Shown here piece by piece: positions 9,172 to 18,931 of a stretch of 64,000 nucleotides of DNA; position 1 is the stretch's first letter; each line of letters starts with the position of its first letter. The notes beneath the pieces are model-generated. The model did not search any database. It had not been told where the DNA came from and was given only the letters and a program-made list of their open reading frames with translations. The stretch is from NCBI GenBank assembly GCA_958354105.1, contig CATWVA010000007.1:9069-73068 (forward strand), written 5' to 3'. The translations under genes were made by a program, and so were the position numbers. The DNA is from an uncultured Collinsella sp. (GTDB taxonomy: Bacteria; Actinomycetota; Coriobacteriia; Coriobacteriales; Coriobacteriaceae).

Positions 9172-10614
9172 ATGGACCAGACCGTACCCGCATACGCCGC
9201 CGAGGTGGCCGATTACGGGCGCAGCCGCGACCCCGAGCCGGGTGAGGGCGCGCTCGTAAAGAACGTGCGTCCCGAATCGCCCGCGTGGGATGTGGGTATC
9301 GAGCCGGGCATGCGCGTGCTCACGGTCAACGGCGAGGCGCTCTCCGACATGATCGTGTGGCTCTGGGAGGCCGACGACGACACCGTCGAGCTGGAGGTTT
9401 TCGATCCGCGCGACGGCACCGTCACCCCCGTCGAGCTCGATCGCTTTCCCGGCGAGGACTGGGGTCTGGAGTTCGATGGCCCCATCTTCGATGGCATGCG
9501 TACCTGCGTAAACGCCTGCGTGTTCTGCTTTATGACCATGCTGCCCAAGGGCGGACGCTCCACGCTCTACATCCGCGATGATGACTACCGTCTGAGCTTT
9601 TTACAGGGCAACTTTGTCACGCTCACGAACCTCACCGACGAGGACGTGCAAAACGTCATCGACCGCAACATGAGCCCCATGAACGTTTCGGTCCATGCCG
9701 TAAGCCCCGACGTCCGCCGCCGCATGATGGGCCGCAACGCCCAGCGCGGCATGGACGTACTCGAGGCCATCATGGCCGCCGGCATCGAGATTCACGCGCA
9801 GATTGTGTTGTGCCCCGGCATGAACGACGGCGAGGAGCTGGAAAAGACCCTGCGCTACTGCGAGGAACATGAGCAGATCACCAGCCTTGGCATCGTGCCG
9901 CTCGGCTTTACCAAGCATCAAAACCGTTTTAGCTGGTCCTACAGCGACAAACCTGAGTTAGCGCGCGAGACCATCGCCATGATCCGTCCCTACCAGGATC
10001 GTGCCTACGAACGCTTTGGCCGCCACACCTTCCAGATGAGCGACGAGTTCTATCTGGACGCCGGCATCGATCCTCCCGAGGCAGACTTTTACGACGGCTA
10101 TCCGCAGTACTACGACGGCATCGGCATGATCCGCTCGTATCTGGACGAGACCGACGACGTGCTGACTACCGATGCCGAGCGACTGGCCCGCGTCCGCGAG
10201 GCCATCGCCGACCGTGGCCAGCACCTGATGTGCCTCTCGGGCGCCAGCGCGCGAGACACCGTGGCACGCTTTTTGGAGTCGCCGCATGGTCTCGGCGGCA
10301 CCGTCACAGCCATCAAGAACCGCTACTTTGGCGGCAACGTGGACGTGACCGGCCTCATCGTCGCGTGTGACATTCTGGAGCAGCTGCCCCAAGATCTGTC
10401 GGGGGTTATGCTCTTTGTGCCTAAGCTCATGTTCAACGCTGACGGCATGACGCTTGACGAGTATCATCGTGACGATTTACTCGCAAGCCTTACCAGTCGC
10501 GGCGCCGAGGTTCATGTGGTGTCGACCATGCCGCATGAGCTGCTCGATACCCTGGAGCACATCCTTGGCATTGTGCCTGCCGACTCTACTAATTCCGCTG
10601 ACCCTACCCATTAA
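9172..10614 (+). CDS. Radical SAM / DUF512 family iron-sulfur protein with PDZ domain
   Basis: A 480-residue protein. A PDZ-like domain fills the first 90 residues (ALVKNVRPESPAWDVGIEPG). A CX3CX2C motif (CVNACVFC near residue 109) binds a radical SAM cluster, and the DUF512 domain forms the C-terminal half. The family is conserved directly upstream of der in many Gram-positives. Its reaction is unknown. It starts two bases after ispH. Confidence 0.85.
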   Translation: MDQTVPAYAAEVADYGRSRDPEPGEGALVKNVRPESPAWDVGIEPGMRVLTVNGEALSDMIVWLWEADDDTVELEVFDPRDGTVTPVELDRFPGEDWGLEFDGPIFDGMRTCVNACVFCFMTMLPKGGRSTLYIRDDDYRLSFLQGNFVTLTNLTDEDVQNVIDRNMSPMNVSVHAVSPDVRRRMMGRNAQRGMDVLEAIMAAGIEIHAQIVLCPGMNDGEELEKTLRYCEEHEQITSLGIVPLGFTKHQNRFSWSYSDKPELARETIAMIRPYQDRAYERFGRHTFQMSDEFYLDAGIDPPEADFYDGYPQYYDGIGMIRSYLDETDDVLTTDAERLARVREAIADRGQHLMCLSGASARDTVARFLESPHGLGGTVTAIKNRYFGGNVDVTGLIVACDILEQLPQDLSGVMLFVPKLMFNADGMTLDEYHRDDLLASLTSRGAEVHVVSTMPHELLDTLEHILGIVPADSTNSADPTH

Positions 10615-10624
10615 AGGAGAGCAG

Positions 10625-11959
10625 ATGAAACCTATCGTCGCCGTCGTCGGACGCCCCAACGTGGGCAAGTCCACGCTCGTTAACCGCCTGGCCCAGACCT
10701 CGGACGCCATCGTCCACGAGTCTCGCGGCGTCACTCGCGACCGCTCGTATCACACGGCCGATTGGAACGGCCGCGAGTTCACCATCGTCGACACGGGCGG
10801 TATCGAGCCGCTCAAGAGCGACGACGTCTTTGCCACGTCCATCCGCGACCAGGCGCTCGCCGCCGCCGAGGAAGCCGCCGTCATCCTGTTTGTGGTCGAT
10901 GGCCGCACCGGCGTCACCGAGGAGGACGAGTCGGTCGCCCGCATGCTCAAGCGCTGCGACAAGCCGGTCTTTCTGCTGGTGAACAAGCTCGACAACCCCG
11001 ATCGCGAAAACGACAGCATCTGGGAGTTCTATTCGCTCGGCATCGGTGAGCCCACGCCGCTCTCGGCCCTGCATGGTCATGGCACGGGCGACCTGCTCGA
11101 CGATATCGTGGCCCTGCTTCCGGAGGAAGAGGACGAGGTCGCCGACGAGTTCCCCGATGCGCTGAACGTCGCCATCATCGGCCGCCCCAACGCCGGTAAG
11201 TCCTCGCTGTTCAACCGCATCCTGGGCGCCGACCGCTCTATCGTGTCCAACATTGCCGGCACCACGCGCGACGCCATCGACACCGTCGTGGAGCGCAACG
11301 GCAAGCACTACCGCATGGTCGACACCGCGGGCATCCGCAAGAAGAGCACCGTGTACGAGAACATCGAGTACTACTCGATGGTCCGCGGCCTGCGCGCCAT
11401 CGACCGCGCCGACGTGGCGCTGCTCGTCGTCGACGCCTCCGTGGGCGTTACCGAACAGGACCAGAAGGTCATGGGTCTTGCCATCGAGCGCGGCTGTGCC
11501 ATCGTTGTGCTGCTCAACAAGTGGGACTTGCTCGACGACGACCGTAAGCGCGAGGCCTGCATGGAGACCATCGACCGCCGTCTGGGCGTCATGGCTCCCT
11601 GGGCCCAGTACCTGCGCATCTCTGCCCTTACTGGCCGCAGCGTCGAGAAGATCTGGGCGATGGTCGACGCCGCCGAAAAGACGCGCTCGCAAAAGATCAG
11701 CACCTCGCGCCTCAATACGTTCCTCACCGACCTGCGCGAGTTTGGCCACACCGTGGTAGACGGCAAGCGTCGCCTGCGCATGCACTACGTGACCCAAACG
11801 GGCGTCAACCCGCCGACGTTTACGTTCTTCGTCAACCACAGCGACCTGGTCAACGACACCTACCAGCGCTACGTGGAGAACCGCATGCGCTCGACCTTCG
11901 ATTTTGCCGGCACGCCCATTCGACTCTTCTTTAGGAAGAAGGAGCAAAAGGATGCATAA
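10625..11959 (+). CDS. der: Ribosome assembly GTPase Der (EngA)
   Basis: A 444-residue protein with two tandem GTPase domains, the hallmark of Der. P-loops are GRPNVGKST (residues 8-16) and GRPNAGKSS (near 187); G3 motifs are DTGGIE and DTAGIR; NKLD and NKWD are the G4 motifs. A KH-like domain ends the protein. It functions in 50S subunit assembly. AAAGGAGAG precedes the ATG. The stop overlaps the plsY start by 8 bp. Confidence 0.97.
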   Translation: MKPIVAVVGRPNVGKSTLVNRLAQTSDAIVHESRGVTRDRSYHTADWNGREFTIVDTGGIEPLKSDDVFATSIRDQALAAAEEAAVILFVVDGRTGVTEEDESVARMLKRCDKPVFLLVNKLDNPDRENDSIWEFYSLGIGEPTPLSALHGHGTGDLLDDIVALLPEEEDEVADEFPDALNVAIIGRPNAGKSSLFNRILGADRSIVSNIAGTTRDAIDTVVERNGKHYRMVDTAGIRKKSTVYENIEYYSMVRGLRAIDRADVALLVVDASVGVTEQDQKVMGLAIERGCAIVVLLNKWDLLDDDRKREACMETIDRRLGVMAPWAQYLRISALTGRSVEKIWAMVDAAEKTRSQKISTSRLNTFLTDLREFGHTVVDGKRRLRMHYVTQTGVNPPTFTFFVNHSDLVNDTYQRYVENRMRSTFDFAGTPIRLFFRKKEQKDA

Positions 11960-12635
11960 TCCGATTCTGCTGACCGCCATCTGCGCCGTGGTCTCGTTCT
12001 TTATCGGAGCGATTCCGTTTGGCCTGATCTTGGGCCGCGTGTTCAACCACACCGACATTCGCAAGGCGGGCTCCGGCAACATCGGCACCACCAACGCCCT
12101 GCGCGTGGCCGGCCCCAAGGTGGCCGCGCTCACCCTGCTGCTCGACTGCCTTAAGGGCGCCATCTGTGTCCTTATCGCCCGTCCGCTCATCGCGGGCGTG
12201 GGCTATGGCTTCCCCGTAAGCATCATGGCGCCCGGAGCCCCCGGCGATTGGATGCTCGGCGTCATTTGCCTGGCAGCGGTGTGGGGCCATATCTTCTCGC
12301 CCTACCTCAACTTCCATGGCGGCAAGGGTATCGCGGTTGGTCTGGGCGTCATCCTCGCCTGGTACTGGCCCATTGGCCTGTCGCTGCTGGGCATGTTTAT
12401 CGTGGCCGTCGCCATCACCAAGTTTGTGTCGGTGGGCTCGCTTGCCGCGGCCATCGGTCTTCCCATCGCCGCCTGCGCGGTCTTTCCGTACAGCAGCCTG
12501 GGACTTAAGTTTTGCATGACGCTAATCGGCATCACCGTGGTGTGGGCCCATCGTGCGAACATCAAAAAGCTCATGACGGGTAAGGAGTCCAAGCTCTCGT
12601 TTACTAAGCGCGTCACCGAGCCCGACGATAAGTAG
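11952..12635 (+). CDS. plsY: Glycerol-3-phosphate acyltransferase PlsY
   Basis: A 227-residue integral membrane enzyme that transfers acyl from acyl-phosphate to glycerol-3-phosphate. Family loops are visible: SGNIGTTNALR, then FHGGKGIA, then a C-terminal motif near WAHRANIKKL. About five to six membrane segments. It overlaps der and is followed by gpsA, which makes its substrate. Confidence 0.95.
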   Translation: MHNPILLTAICAVVSFFIGAIPFGLILGRVFNHTDIRKAGSGNIGTTNALRVAGPKVAALTLLLDCLKGAICVLIARPLIAGVGYGFPVSIMAPGAPGDWMLGVICLAAVWGHIFSPYLNFHGGKGIAVGLGVILAWYWPIGLSLLGMFIVAVAITKFVSVGSLAAAIGLPIAACAVFPYSSLGLKFCMTLIGITVVWAHRANIKKLMTGKESKLSFTKRVTEPDDK

Positions 12636-12644
12636 GAGAGAGTC

Positions 12645-13652
12645 ATGAATGTTGCGCTGATTGGCTCCGGCTCCTGGGGAACCGCCGTCGCCGGCCTTGC
12701 CGCCGCGCGAACCGAGCGCGTGACCATGTGGGCCCATAGCGAGCAGACGGCCGCCGGCATCAATGGCGAGCACTGCAACCCCCGGTATCTGGTGGACTAC
12801 GAGCTGCCCGGCAACGTCGTCGCCACGACGGACCTGGCGCAAGCGCTCGACGCCGCCGACGCCATCATCTTTGCCGTGCCCTCCACACACCTGCGCAGCG
12901 TATGCCATCAGGCAGCGCCCTTCATCGCCGCCGACACCCCGGTGCTCTGCCTTACCAAGGGCATTGAGCCCGAGTCCGGCCTGCTCATGAGCGAGGTCAT
13001 CGCCAGCGAGATCGGCAACGAGCGGCGTGTGGCGGCCCTCTCGGGCCCCAACCATGCCGAGGAGATCTGCCGCGGCGGGCTTTCGGCCGCCGTCATCGCC
13101 AGCGAAGATCCGCAGGTAGGGGAGACCTTTAAGGACCTGCTCCTATCCACGGCCTTCCGCATCTACCTGTCGCAGGACATGACCGGCGTCGAGGTTTGCG
13201 GCGCCATGAAAAACGTCATCGCCATCGTGTGCGGCATTTCCGCCGGTTCTGGTGCGGGCGACAACACGCTTGCCCTTATCATGACGCGCGGCCTGGCCGA
13301 GATCAGCCGTCTGGTGCACGCCCGCGGCGGTCAAGCCATGACCTGCATGGGTCTTGCCGGCATGGGTGACCTCATTGCCACCTGCACCTCCGAGCATTCG
13401 CGCAACCGCACCTTTGGCTACGAGTTTGCCCACGGCGTCTCGCTCGACGAGTACCAGGCACGTACGCATATGGTGGTCGAGGGCGCCGTCGCGGCCCGCA
13501 GCGTCAGTGAGCTTGCCCGTTCACTGGGCGTAGACATTCCGCTCACCTTTGCCGTGGAGCAAACGCTCTACAACGGTGTTACGTTGGATAGGGCGCTCGA
13601 GATTCTTACCGACCGCGTACCCTCCCAAGAGTTCTACGGACTCACCGACTAG
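12645..13652 (+). CDS. gpsA: Glycerol-3-phosphate dehydrogenase [NAD(P)+]
   Basis: A 335-residue cytosolic enzyme reducing dihydroxyacetone phosphate to glycerol-3-phosphate. The N-terminal GSGSWGTAVAG nucleotide-binding loop, the LTKGIE motif, the SGPNHAEE motif and the EVCGAMKNV helix with the catalytic Lys are all present. AGGAGAG precedes the start. It is paired with plsY, so substrate and acyltransferase are co-transcribed. Confidence 0.96.
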   Translation: MNVALIGSGSWGTAVAGLAAARTERVTMWAHSEQTAAGINGEHCNPRYLVDYELPGNVVATTDLAQALDAADAIIFAVPSTHLRSVCHQAAPFIAADTPVLCLTKGIEPESGLLMSEVIASEIGNERRVAALSGPNHAEEICRGGLSAAVIASEDPQVGETFKDLLLSTAFRIYLSQDMTGVEVCGAMKNVIAIVCGISAGSGAGDNTLALIMTRGLAEISRLVHARGGQAMTCMGLAGMGDLIATCTSEHSRNRTFGYEFAHGVSLDEYQARTHMVVEGAVAARSVSELARSLGVDIPLTFAVEQTLYNGVTLDRALEILTDRVPSQEFYGLTD

Positions 13653-13670
13653 TGCAGAAAGGCTACTACC

Positions 13671-14342
13671 ATGGGTTCCATTAAAATCGCTCCGTCCGTC
13701 CTCTCGGCCGACATGGCCAACCTCAAGGGCGAACTCGACAAGATCGCCGGTGCCGACTACGTGCACTTCGACGTAATGGACGGCCACTTTACCGGCAACC
13801 TCACCTTTGGCGTTGACATCCTCAAGGCCGTCAAGCGCTCCACCGACGTGCCGGTCGACGCGCACCTGATGGTGTCGAACCCCGACGAGACGGTCGATTG
13901 GTACGCCGACGCCGGTGCCGACATGATCACCGTGCACTACGAGGCTTCCACGCACCTGCACCGCACGCTCACGCATCTGCAGCAGCGCGGCGTCAAGGCC
14001 GGCGTGGTGCTCAACCCCGCCACCCCCGTGTGCGTGCTCGAGAGCATCATCGACGTCGTCGATATGGTGCTGCTCATGAGTGTGAACCCGGGCTTTGGCG
14101 GCCAGAGCTTTATCCCGGGCACGCTGCCTAAGCTGCACGAGCTTACGGCCATGTGTGAGCGTCACAGCGTGTCGCCCCTGATCGAGGTCGATGGCGGTAT
14201 TTCTTCCAAGAACATCGCCGAGGTCGTCAAGGCCGGCGCCAACGTGCTCGTAGCCGGCTCCGCCGTTTTTAAGTCCGAAGATCCCGCCGCCGAGGTTGCG
14301 CTGCTGCAGAAGCTGGGCAATGAGGCCGCACAGGAGGCATAA
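13671..14342 (+). CDS. rpe: Ribulose-phosphate 3-epimerase
   Basis: A 223-residue TIM barrel of the pentose phosphate pathway. Family signatures: APSVLSADMANL at the start, HFDVMDGHF with metal ligands, VDAHLMV, MSVNPGFGGQ and EVDGGI. Length and motifs match. It is preceded by an AGAAAGG-type site. Confidence 0.96.
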   Translation: MGSIKIAPSVLSADMANLKGELDKIAGADYVHFDVMDGHFTGNLTFGVDILKAVKRSTDVPVDAHLMVSNPDETVDWYADAGADMITVHYEASTHLHRTLTHLQQRGVKAGVVLNPATPVCVLESIIDVVDMVLLMSVNPGFGGQSFIPGTLPKLHELTAMCERHSVSPLIEVDGGISSKNIAEVVKAGANVLVAGSAVFKSEDPAAEVALLQKLGNEAAQEA

Positions 14343-14348
14343 ACCCTT

Positions 14349-15527
14349 ATGACCGCAGGTCAAAACCGCATACCCGTGAATCTTGACTATGCCGCCTCGA
14401 CGCCCATGCGCGCCGAGGCGCTCCTTGCGCAGCGTGAGTACGATGATAGCGAGCTCGCCGGCGTCAACCCCAACTCGCTGCACTCACTTGGCCGCAAGGC
14501 CGCCGCACGCCTGGAAGTCGCCCGTCGCGAGATCGCCCGCAGCTTTGGCGCACGCGTTCGCCCGTCCGAGATCATCCTTACCAACGGCGGCACCGAGGCC
14601 AACCAGCTGGCGCTGCTCGGTCTTGCCGAGGGCGCTCGTCAGCGCGATCGCAAGCGTAACCGTGTGATCGTATCTGCCATCGAGCACGATTCGATTCTGG
14701 ACAACCTGCCGCTGCTGCGCGCCGCCGGCTTTACCGTCGATCTGGTGCAACCCTGCCGTGCGGGCTACATTGAACCTGCCGCGCTCATCGAGCTGCTCGG
14801 CGACGACGTGGCGCTCGTAAGCATCATGGCCGCCAACAACGAGACCGGCGTGGTACAACCTATCCGCGAGCTTGCCTCGGCCGCGCATACCGCAGGCGCC
14901 CTGTTCCACACCGATGCCATCCAGGGCTACTTGCATATTCCGCTCGATGTCACCGAGCTGGGCGTCGACGCTATGACCGTTGCCGCGCACAAGATCGGCG
15001 GCCCCGTGGCTTCCGGCGCTCTCTACCTTAAGACCCGCACGCCACTGCGCCCCCGCATTTTTGGCGGTGGACAGGAAGCCGGACGTCGCGCGGGCACGCA
15101 GGACCTGCGTACACAGCTGGCTTTTGCCGCTGCCGCCCGCACGCTGGCGCCCCATGTGGCCCAGGAGCGTGCGACGCTGCAAACCCTTTCCGACAAGCTC
15201 TATGCCACGCTTACGGCCCATCCTCGCATTCACGCCACGATGGGCGACTATGTGCATGCCGACCGTCTGCCCGGCATGGTATCGATCTACGTCGACGGCA
15301 TGGACTCCGAGGAACTTATCGTCAAGCTCGATGCCGCCGGCTTTGAGGTTTCAGCCGGATCGGCCTGCTCGAGCGGTAGCATGGATCCCAGCCACGTTTT
15401 GAGCGCGATGGGCATCGGTCGCGAGCAGGCGCTGGGTGCCCTGCGCATCTCCTTCGATGACCGCGTGAACCCAGCTGACCTTGACGACTTTGCCCAAGCG
15501 CTGCTGTCGATCGTGGGTGCGGCATGA
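14349..15527 (+). CDS. Cysteine desulfurase (NifS/IscS-like)
   Basis: A 392-residue PLP enzyme that takes sulfur from cysteine. The start NLDYAASTPM, the NGGTEANQL motif, the HTDAIQG strand, the PLP-lysine motif AAHKIGGP and the active-site cysteine loop GSACSSGS are intact. No scaffold (iscU) gene is adjacent, so the acceptor is uncertain; it could supply Fe-S clusters or tRNA thiolation. The stop overlaps the next start by 4 bp (ATGA type). Confidence 0.92.
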   Translation: MTAGQNRIPVNLDYAASTPMRAEALLAQREYDDSELAGVNPNSLHSLGRKAAARLEVARREIARSFGARVRPSEIILTNGGTEANQLALLGLAEGARQRDRKRNRVIVSAIEHDSILDNLPLLRAAGFTVDLVQPCRAGYIEPAALIELLGDDVALVSIMAANNETGVVQPIRELASAAHTAGALFHTDAIQGYLHIPLDVTELGVDAMTVAAHKIGGPVASGALYLKTRTPLRPRIFGGGQEAGRRAGTQDLRTQLAFAAAARTLAPHVAQERATLQTLSDKLYATLTAHPRIHATMGDYVHADRLPGMVSIYVDGMDSEELIVKLDAAGFEVSAGSACSSGSMDPSHVLSAMGIGREQALGALRISFDDRVNPADLDDFAQALLSIVGAA

Positions 15528-16333
15528 TCGTCGCCGACCTTGAGCGCGCTCTGCTGACGCGCTATCCCAAGACGGACGCCGAGGGCTGGGATCATGTAGG
15601 GCTCTCCGTGGGCGACCCTGCCGCCGAGATTACCGGCGTGGCCTGCGCGCTCGATGCGACCGAAGCTAATGTTCGCCGTGCACAAGATGCCGGTGCCAAC
15701 GTGCTGCTGACGCATCATCCCATATACATCAAGGCACCCGAGGCCTTTTGTCCGGCGGATGCCACACGACCCCAGTGCAGTGCGGCCCTCTACGAGGCTG
15801 CTCGCTGCGGGGTGAGCATTATCTCGCTCCACACCAACCTGGACCGCTCGCACGAAGCCCGTGTCTGCCTGAGCAAGCTGCTAGGTGCCGCACCCGTGAG
15901 CTCACTGGAGCACGTGGACGACCCCGAGGCCACCGGCCTGGGCGCACTTGCAACGCTCAACGACCCGTGCACGCTGCGCGATCTTGCCACCCGTGCTGCC
16001 ACGGCCTTTGGCAGCGACCCGCGTGTGTGGGGCAAAGCTGATCGCCCGTGCCGCACCGTCGCCATTTTGGGCGGCTCCCTGGGCGACTTCGGAGAGCTCG
16101 CCATCGCCGCGGGCGCAGATGTTGTCGTGACGGGCGAGGCGGGCTACCACGTGGCGCAAGACCTTGCCTTGCGCGGGCTGCCGGTGATCTTGCTCGGCCA
16201 CGACCGCTCCGAGGAGCCGTTCGTTGATATATTGATGAACTCTGCAGTTGACGCCGGGGCCGACCCCCGTCATGCGATTAAAATACTGAACCCTTGCCAA
16301 TGGTGGACTGTGACAAAAGGAGAGAACTTATGA
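15524..16333 (+). CDS. Nif3-like dinuclear metal centre hexameric protein
   Basis: A 269-residue protein of the Nif3/YqfO family: GWDHVGLSVGDP near the start, LLTHHPIYIK with paired histidines, SLHTNLDRS, and a C-terminal GHDRSEEPF segment, together the metal-binding pattern. The mid-domain insert found in longer homologues is absent. Function is poorly defined (reported as GTP cyclohydrolase-like or a metal hydrolase). It overlaps both neighbours, so it is translationally coupled. Confidence 0.9.
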   Translation: MIVADLERALLTRYPKTDAEGWDHVGLSVGDPAAEITGVACALDATEANVRRAQDAGANVLLTHHPIYIKAPEAFCPADATRPQCSAALYEAARCGVSIISLHTNLDRSHEARVCLSKLLGAAPVSSLEHVDDPEATGLGALATLNDPCTLRDLATRAATAFGSDPRVWGKADRPCRTVAILGGSLGDFGELAIAAGADVVVTGEAGYHVAQDLALRGLPVILLGHDRSEEPFVDILMNSAVDAGADPRHAIKILNPCQWWTVTKGENL

Positions 16334-17049
16334 GCGCCGGCGCTACGCTACTCAAGCTGCAACAGATCGATTTGGAGCTCGCCCGCAACAAAAGCGAACT
16401 TGCCAATATGCCGGAGCTCAAGGAGCTCGCTTCCAAGCGCAAGACCTACGTTAAGCTCAAGGCCGAAATGACCAAGCTCTACGCCCAACGCAAGGACCTG
16501 GATATTGAGCTCGACGATCTCAACACCACCGAGATCCAGACCAATAACGCCATCGAGGCCGCTAAGAAGCGCCACGTTGACGGTTCCGACTACCGCGAGG
16601 TTCAGGACCTGGAGAATGAACTCGCCACCCTGGCCAAACGTCTGGACAAGATTGAGCACACCCGCAAGGATGTCGTTGTCGCCCACAAAGAGGCGCTCGA
16701 CCGCGAGACCCGCGCGCAGGCCATCATCGCCAAGTTCGAGGAGGGCGTGAAGGCCGATACCAAGGCCGCCCGCGCCAAGGCTGCCGACCTGCAGGCTCAG
16801 ATTGACGCCGCCACTAAGGAGCGCACCGCGCTTGCCGCTACGCTGCCGGCCGACGTGCTCACCGACTACGAGCGTCTACTCAAGCAGTTCCGCGGGCTGG
16901 CCGTCGAGACCATCCAGGGCAACATCCCCACGGTCTGCCACACCGCGCTGCAGGCATCGTCCATGAGCGACCTCAACCATGACGGTAGCGAGATTACGCA
17001 CTGCCCGTACTGCCACCGCCTCCTGGTACTCCCGAGCAAGGAAGCCTAG
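16330..17049 (+). CDS. Coiled-coil zinc ribbon protein (C4-type, DUF164-like)
   Basis: A 239-residue protein. Residues 8-170 form a long coiled coil. The C-terminal part has one CPYC knuckle (HCPYCHRL) and an upstream Cys (VCH) that can complete a zinc ribbon. The family is commonly found directly after nif3-like genes, as here. Function is unknown; nucleic-acid or protein binding is often assumed. Confidence 0.85.
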   Translation: MSAGATLLKLQQIDLELARNKSELANMPELKELASKRKTYVKLKAEMTKLYAQRKDLDIELDDLNTTEIQTNNAIEAAKKRHVDGSDYREVQDLENELATLAKRLDKIEHTRKDVVVAHKEALDRETRAQAIIAKFEEGVKADTKAARAKAADLQAQIDAATKERTALAATLPADVLTDYERLLKQFRGLAVETIQGNIPTVCHTALQASSMSDLNHDGSEITHCPYCHRLLVLPSKEA

Positions 17050-17051
17050 CG

Positions 17052-18266
17052 ATGACGGCGGCATCCAACAATTCAATGCAACTTGAGGGAAAAACGATCC
17101 TGCTGGGCATTACCGGCGGGATCGCCGCCTATAAGTCGTGCAATATCGTGCGCCTGCTGCAAAAGCGCGGCGCCCGCGTCAAGGTCGTTATGAGCGAGCA
17201 TGCCACGGAGTTCGTGGGGCCGCTCACCTTCCGCGCGCTTACGGGCGAGCCCGTTGCCGTGGGCCTGTTCGACGACCCTTCCGACCCCATCCACCATATC
17301 TCGCTGGCGCAGGAGCCCGACTTGGTGGTCGTAGCGCCCGCGACGGCCAATATCATCGCTAAGATGGCCAACGGCATTGCCGATGACCTTATCTCCACGA
17401 CGCTGCTCGCCACGCCGCGACCCATTGTGATCGCGCCTGCCATGAACAATGGCATGTGGAAGGCGCCGGCGACGCAGGCCAACATGGCCACGCTGCGCGA
17501 CAGAGGCGTGCATGTGGTGGGACCCGGCAGCGGCTACCTTGCCTGTGGCGACGTGGACACAGGCCGCATGAGCGAGCCCCAGGACATCGTCGAGGCTGTC
17601 TGTGAGGTGCTCAACCCCGCGCCTCAGGACCTGGCAGACAAGCGCATCGTGATTACCGCCGGCCCCACGCACGAACCGATCGACCCGGTGAGATTCATTG
17701 GCAACCGTTCTTCAGGCAAGATGGGCATCGCCCTGGCGGGGGAGGCCGCACGCCGCGGTGCCGAGGTCACGCTCGTGTTGGGAACGACATCGCTCGATAT
17801 CCCCCGCGGCGTGGAGTGCGTGCGCGTGCAGACCGCCGCAGAGATGCTCCAGGCGGCCCTGAGCGCCTTCCAGACGGCCGATGCGGCCATTTGCGCGGCT
17901 GCCGTCGCCGACTACACCCCCGCGGCCCCTGCGGACCATAAGCTCAAAAAGGCCAACGAGCGCTTGGATCGCATCGAACTGGTCGAAACGGTCGATATTT
18001 TGGCCGAGCTCTCGCGCCAGAAGGGCGAGCGATGCGTGATCGGATTTGCGGCCGAGACTGATAACGTTGTCGAGTACGCTGAGCGCAAATTGGCCCGCAA
18101 GGGTTGCGATGCAATTATCGCCAACGATGTCTCGCGCGCCGATTCGGGCTTTGGGACCGACACCAACAAGGCCTGGATTGTGAGCACAACGGGTACGCAA
18201 GAACTTCCCGTACTAACAAAACCCCAGCTCGCAGATACAATTTTGGACTTGCTTCAAAATTTGTAA
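17052..18266 (+). CDS. coaBC: Bifunctional phosphopantothenoylcysteine decarboxylase/synthetase
   Basis: A 404-residue two-domain enzyme of coenzyme A synthesis. The N-terminal flavin decarboxylase has GITGGIAAYKS, the HHIS motif with the catalytic His, PATANIIAKMANG and the GYLACGDVDTGRM flap cysteine. The C-terminal synthetase starts at ITAGPTHEPIDPVRFIGN and has SSGKMG. It is the last gene of the plus-strand block; tRNA-Pro follows. Confidence 0.96.
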   Translation: MTAASNNSMQLEGKTILLGITGGIAAYKSCNIVRLLQKRGARVKVVMSEHATEFVGPLTFRALTGEPVAVGLFDDPSDPIHHISLAQEPDLVVVAPATANIIAKMANGIADDLISTTLLATPRPIVIAPAMNNGMWKAPATQANMATLRDRGVHVVGPGSGYLACGDVDTGRMSEPQDIVEAVCEVLNPAPQDLADKRIVITAGPTHEPIDPVRFIGNRSSGKMGIALAGEAARRGAEVTLVLGTTSLDIPRGVECVRVQTAAEMLQAALSAFQTADAAICAAAVADYTPAAPADHKLKKANERLDRIELVETVDILAELSRQKGERCVIGFAAETDNVVEYAERKLARKGCDAIIANDVSRADSGFGTDTNKAWIVSTTGTQELPVLTKPQLADTILDLLQNL

Positions 18267-18274
18267 AAAAGTTC

Positions 18275-18304
18275 TTGCACAAGTCTAAAGTTTCGGGTTA
18301 ATAT
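18275..18304 (+). promoter_or_regulatory. Promoter of tRNA-Pro
   Basis: TTGCAC (18275-18280), an 18-bp spacer and TAATAT (18299-18304), located 42 bp before the tRNA. The -35 box resembles those of the two tRNA-Ala promoters. Confidence 0.7.
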
Positions 18305-18346
18305 ACTCCCTGTTGCGAGCGAGAGCAGAGCAACAAACAAAAGCTT

Positions 18347-18423
<77 letters not shown>

Positions 18424-18432
18424 GAAGTTTGC

Positions 18433-18462
18433 AGGTCAGGCACCTAGTGCCTGACCTTTTTT
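18433..18462 (+). terminator. Intrinsic terminator of tRNA-Pro
   Basis: A perfect 11-bp stem (18433-18443 with 18447-18457), three-base loop and a run of six T. Confidence 0.9.
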
Positions 18463-18884
18463 GTTTTAAGCAATTGCTTAATTTTGATTAAGCAACAGGG
18501 TGCCAAAAATCTACCTACGCGATAATCGCTATTTGTGGCTACTTGCGCGTTTTGCACGCGCTTGAGCCGATTTATTAACGCGATATGAATCTACATACGC
18601 GTAGCTGGTATACAGTCGAGTACAGGCTGTATTTATCGCGGCAATTTACGCAGATATAGCGACTATAACGAACAAGCGTGTCGCTGTATTTATTCCAGTA
18701 GTCCACATGATCGGTGGACAAGTGGGCTGTTGCAACGAAACGCCAAGCAGGATGGGCTCTATACGAGGGCGCAGCAGAGGTAATGGCGGGGGAGCGCGGC
18801 AGACGCTCTGAGAGCCGCCGTATGGCCCCATTTTTCCTCAAATCGACTACCTGTGCCATGAACCTCAAATTGTTCGAGAATCGC
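18463..18884. other. Low-GC non-coding stretch after tRNA-Pro
   Basis: No convincing gene on either strand. It holds small palindromes (around 18472-18500; GCGCG/CGCGC near 18546-18562; GTCCAC/GTGGAC at 18701-18719). Composition is clearly less GC-rich than the gene blocks on either side, as expected for an accessory boundary. Confidence 0.5.
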
Positions 18885-18919
18885 CAAAAGAAAGGCCCGC
18901 GCGGAGTCGCACGGGCCTT
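18885..18919 (-). terminator. Terminator of the pilin-like DUF6273 gene
   Basis: A long stem (18892-18902 with 18909-18919, one mismatch) followed on the minus strand by TTTCTTTTGG. It lies 13 bp beyond the stop codon. Confidence 0.8.
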
Positions 18920-18931
18920 GCATTAGACAAG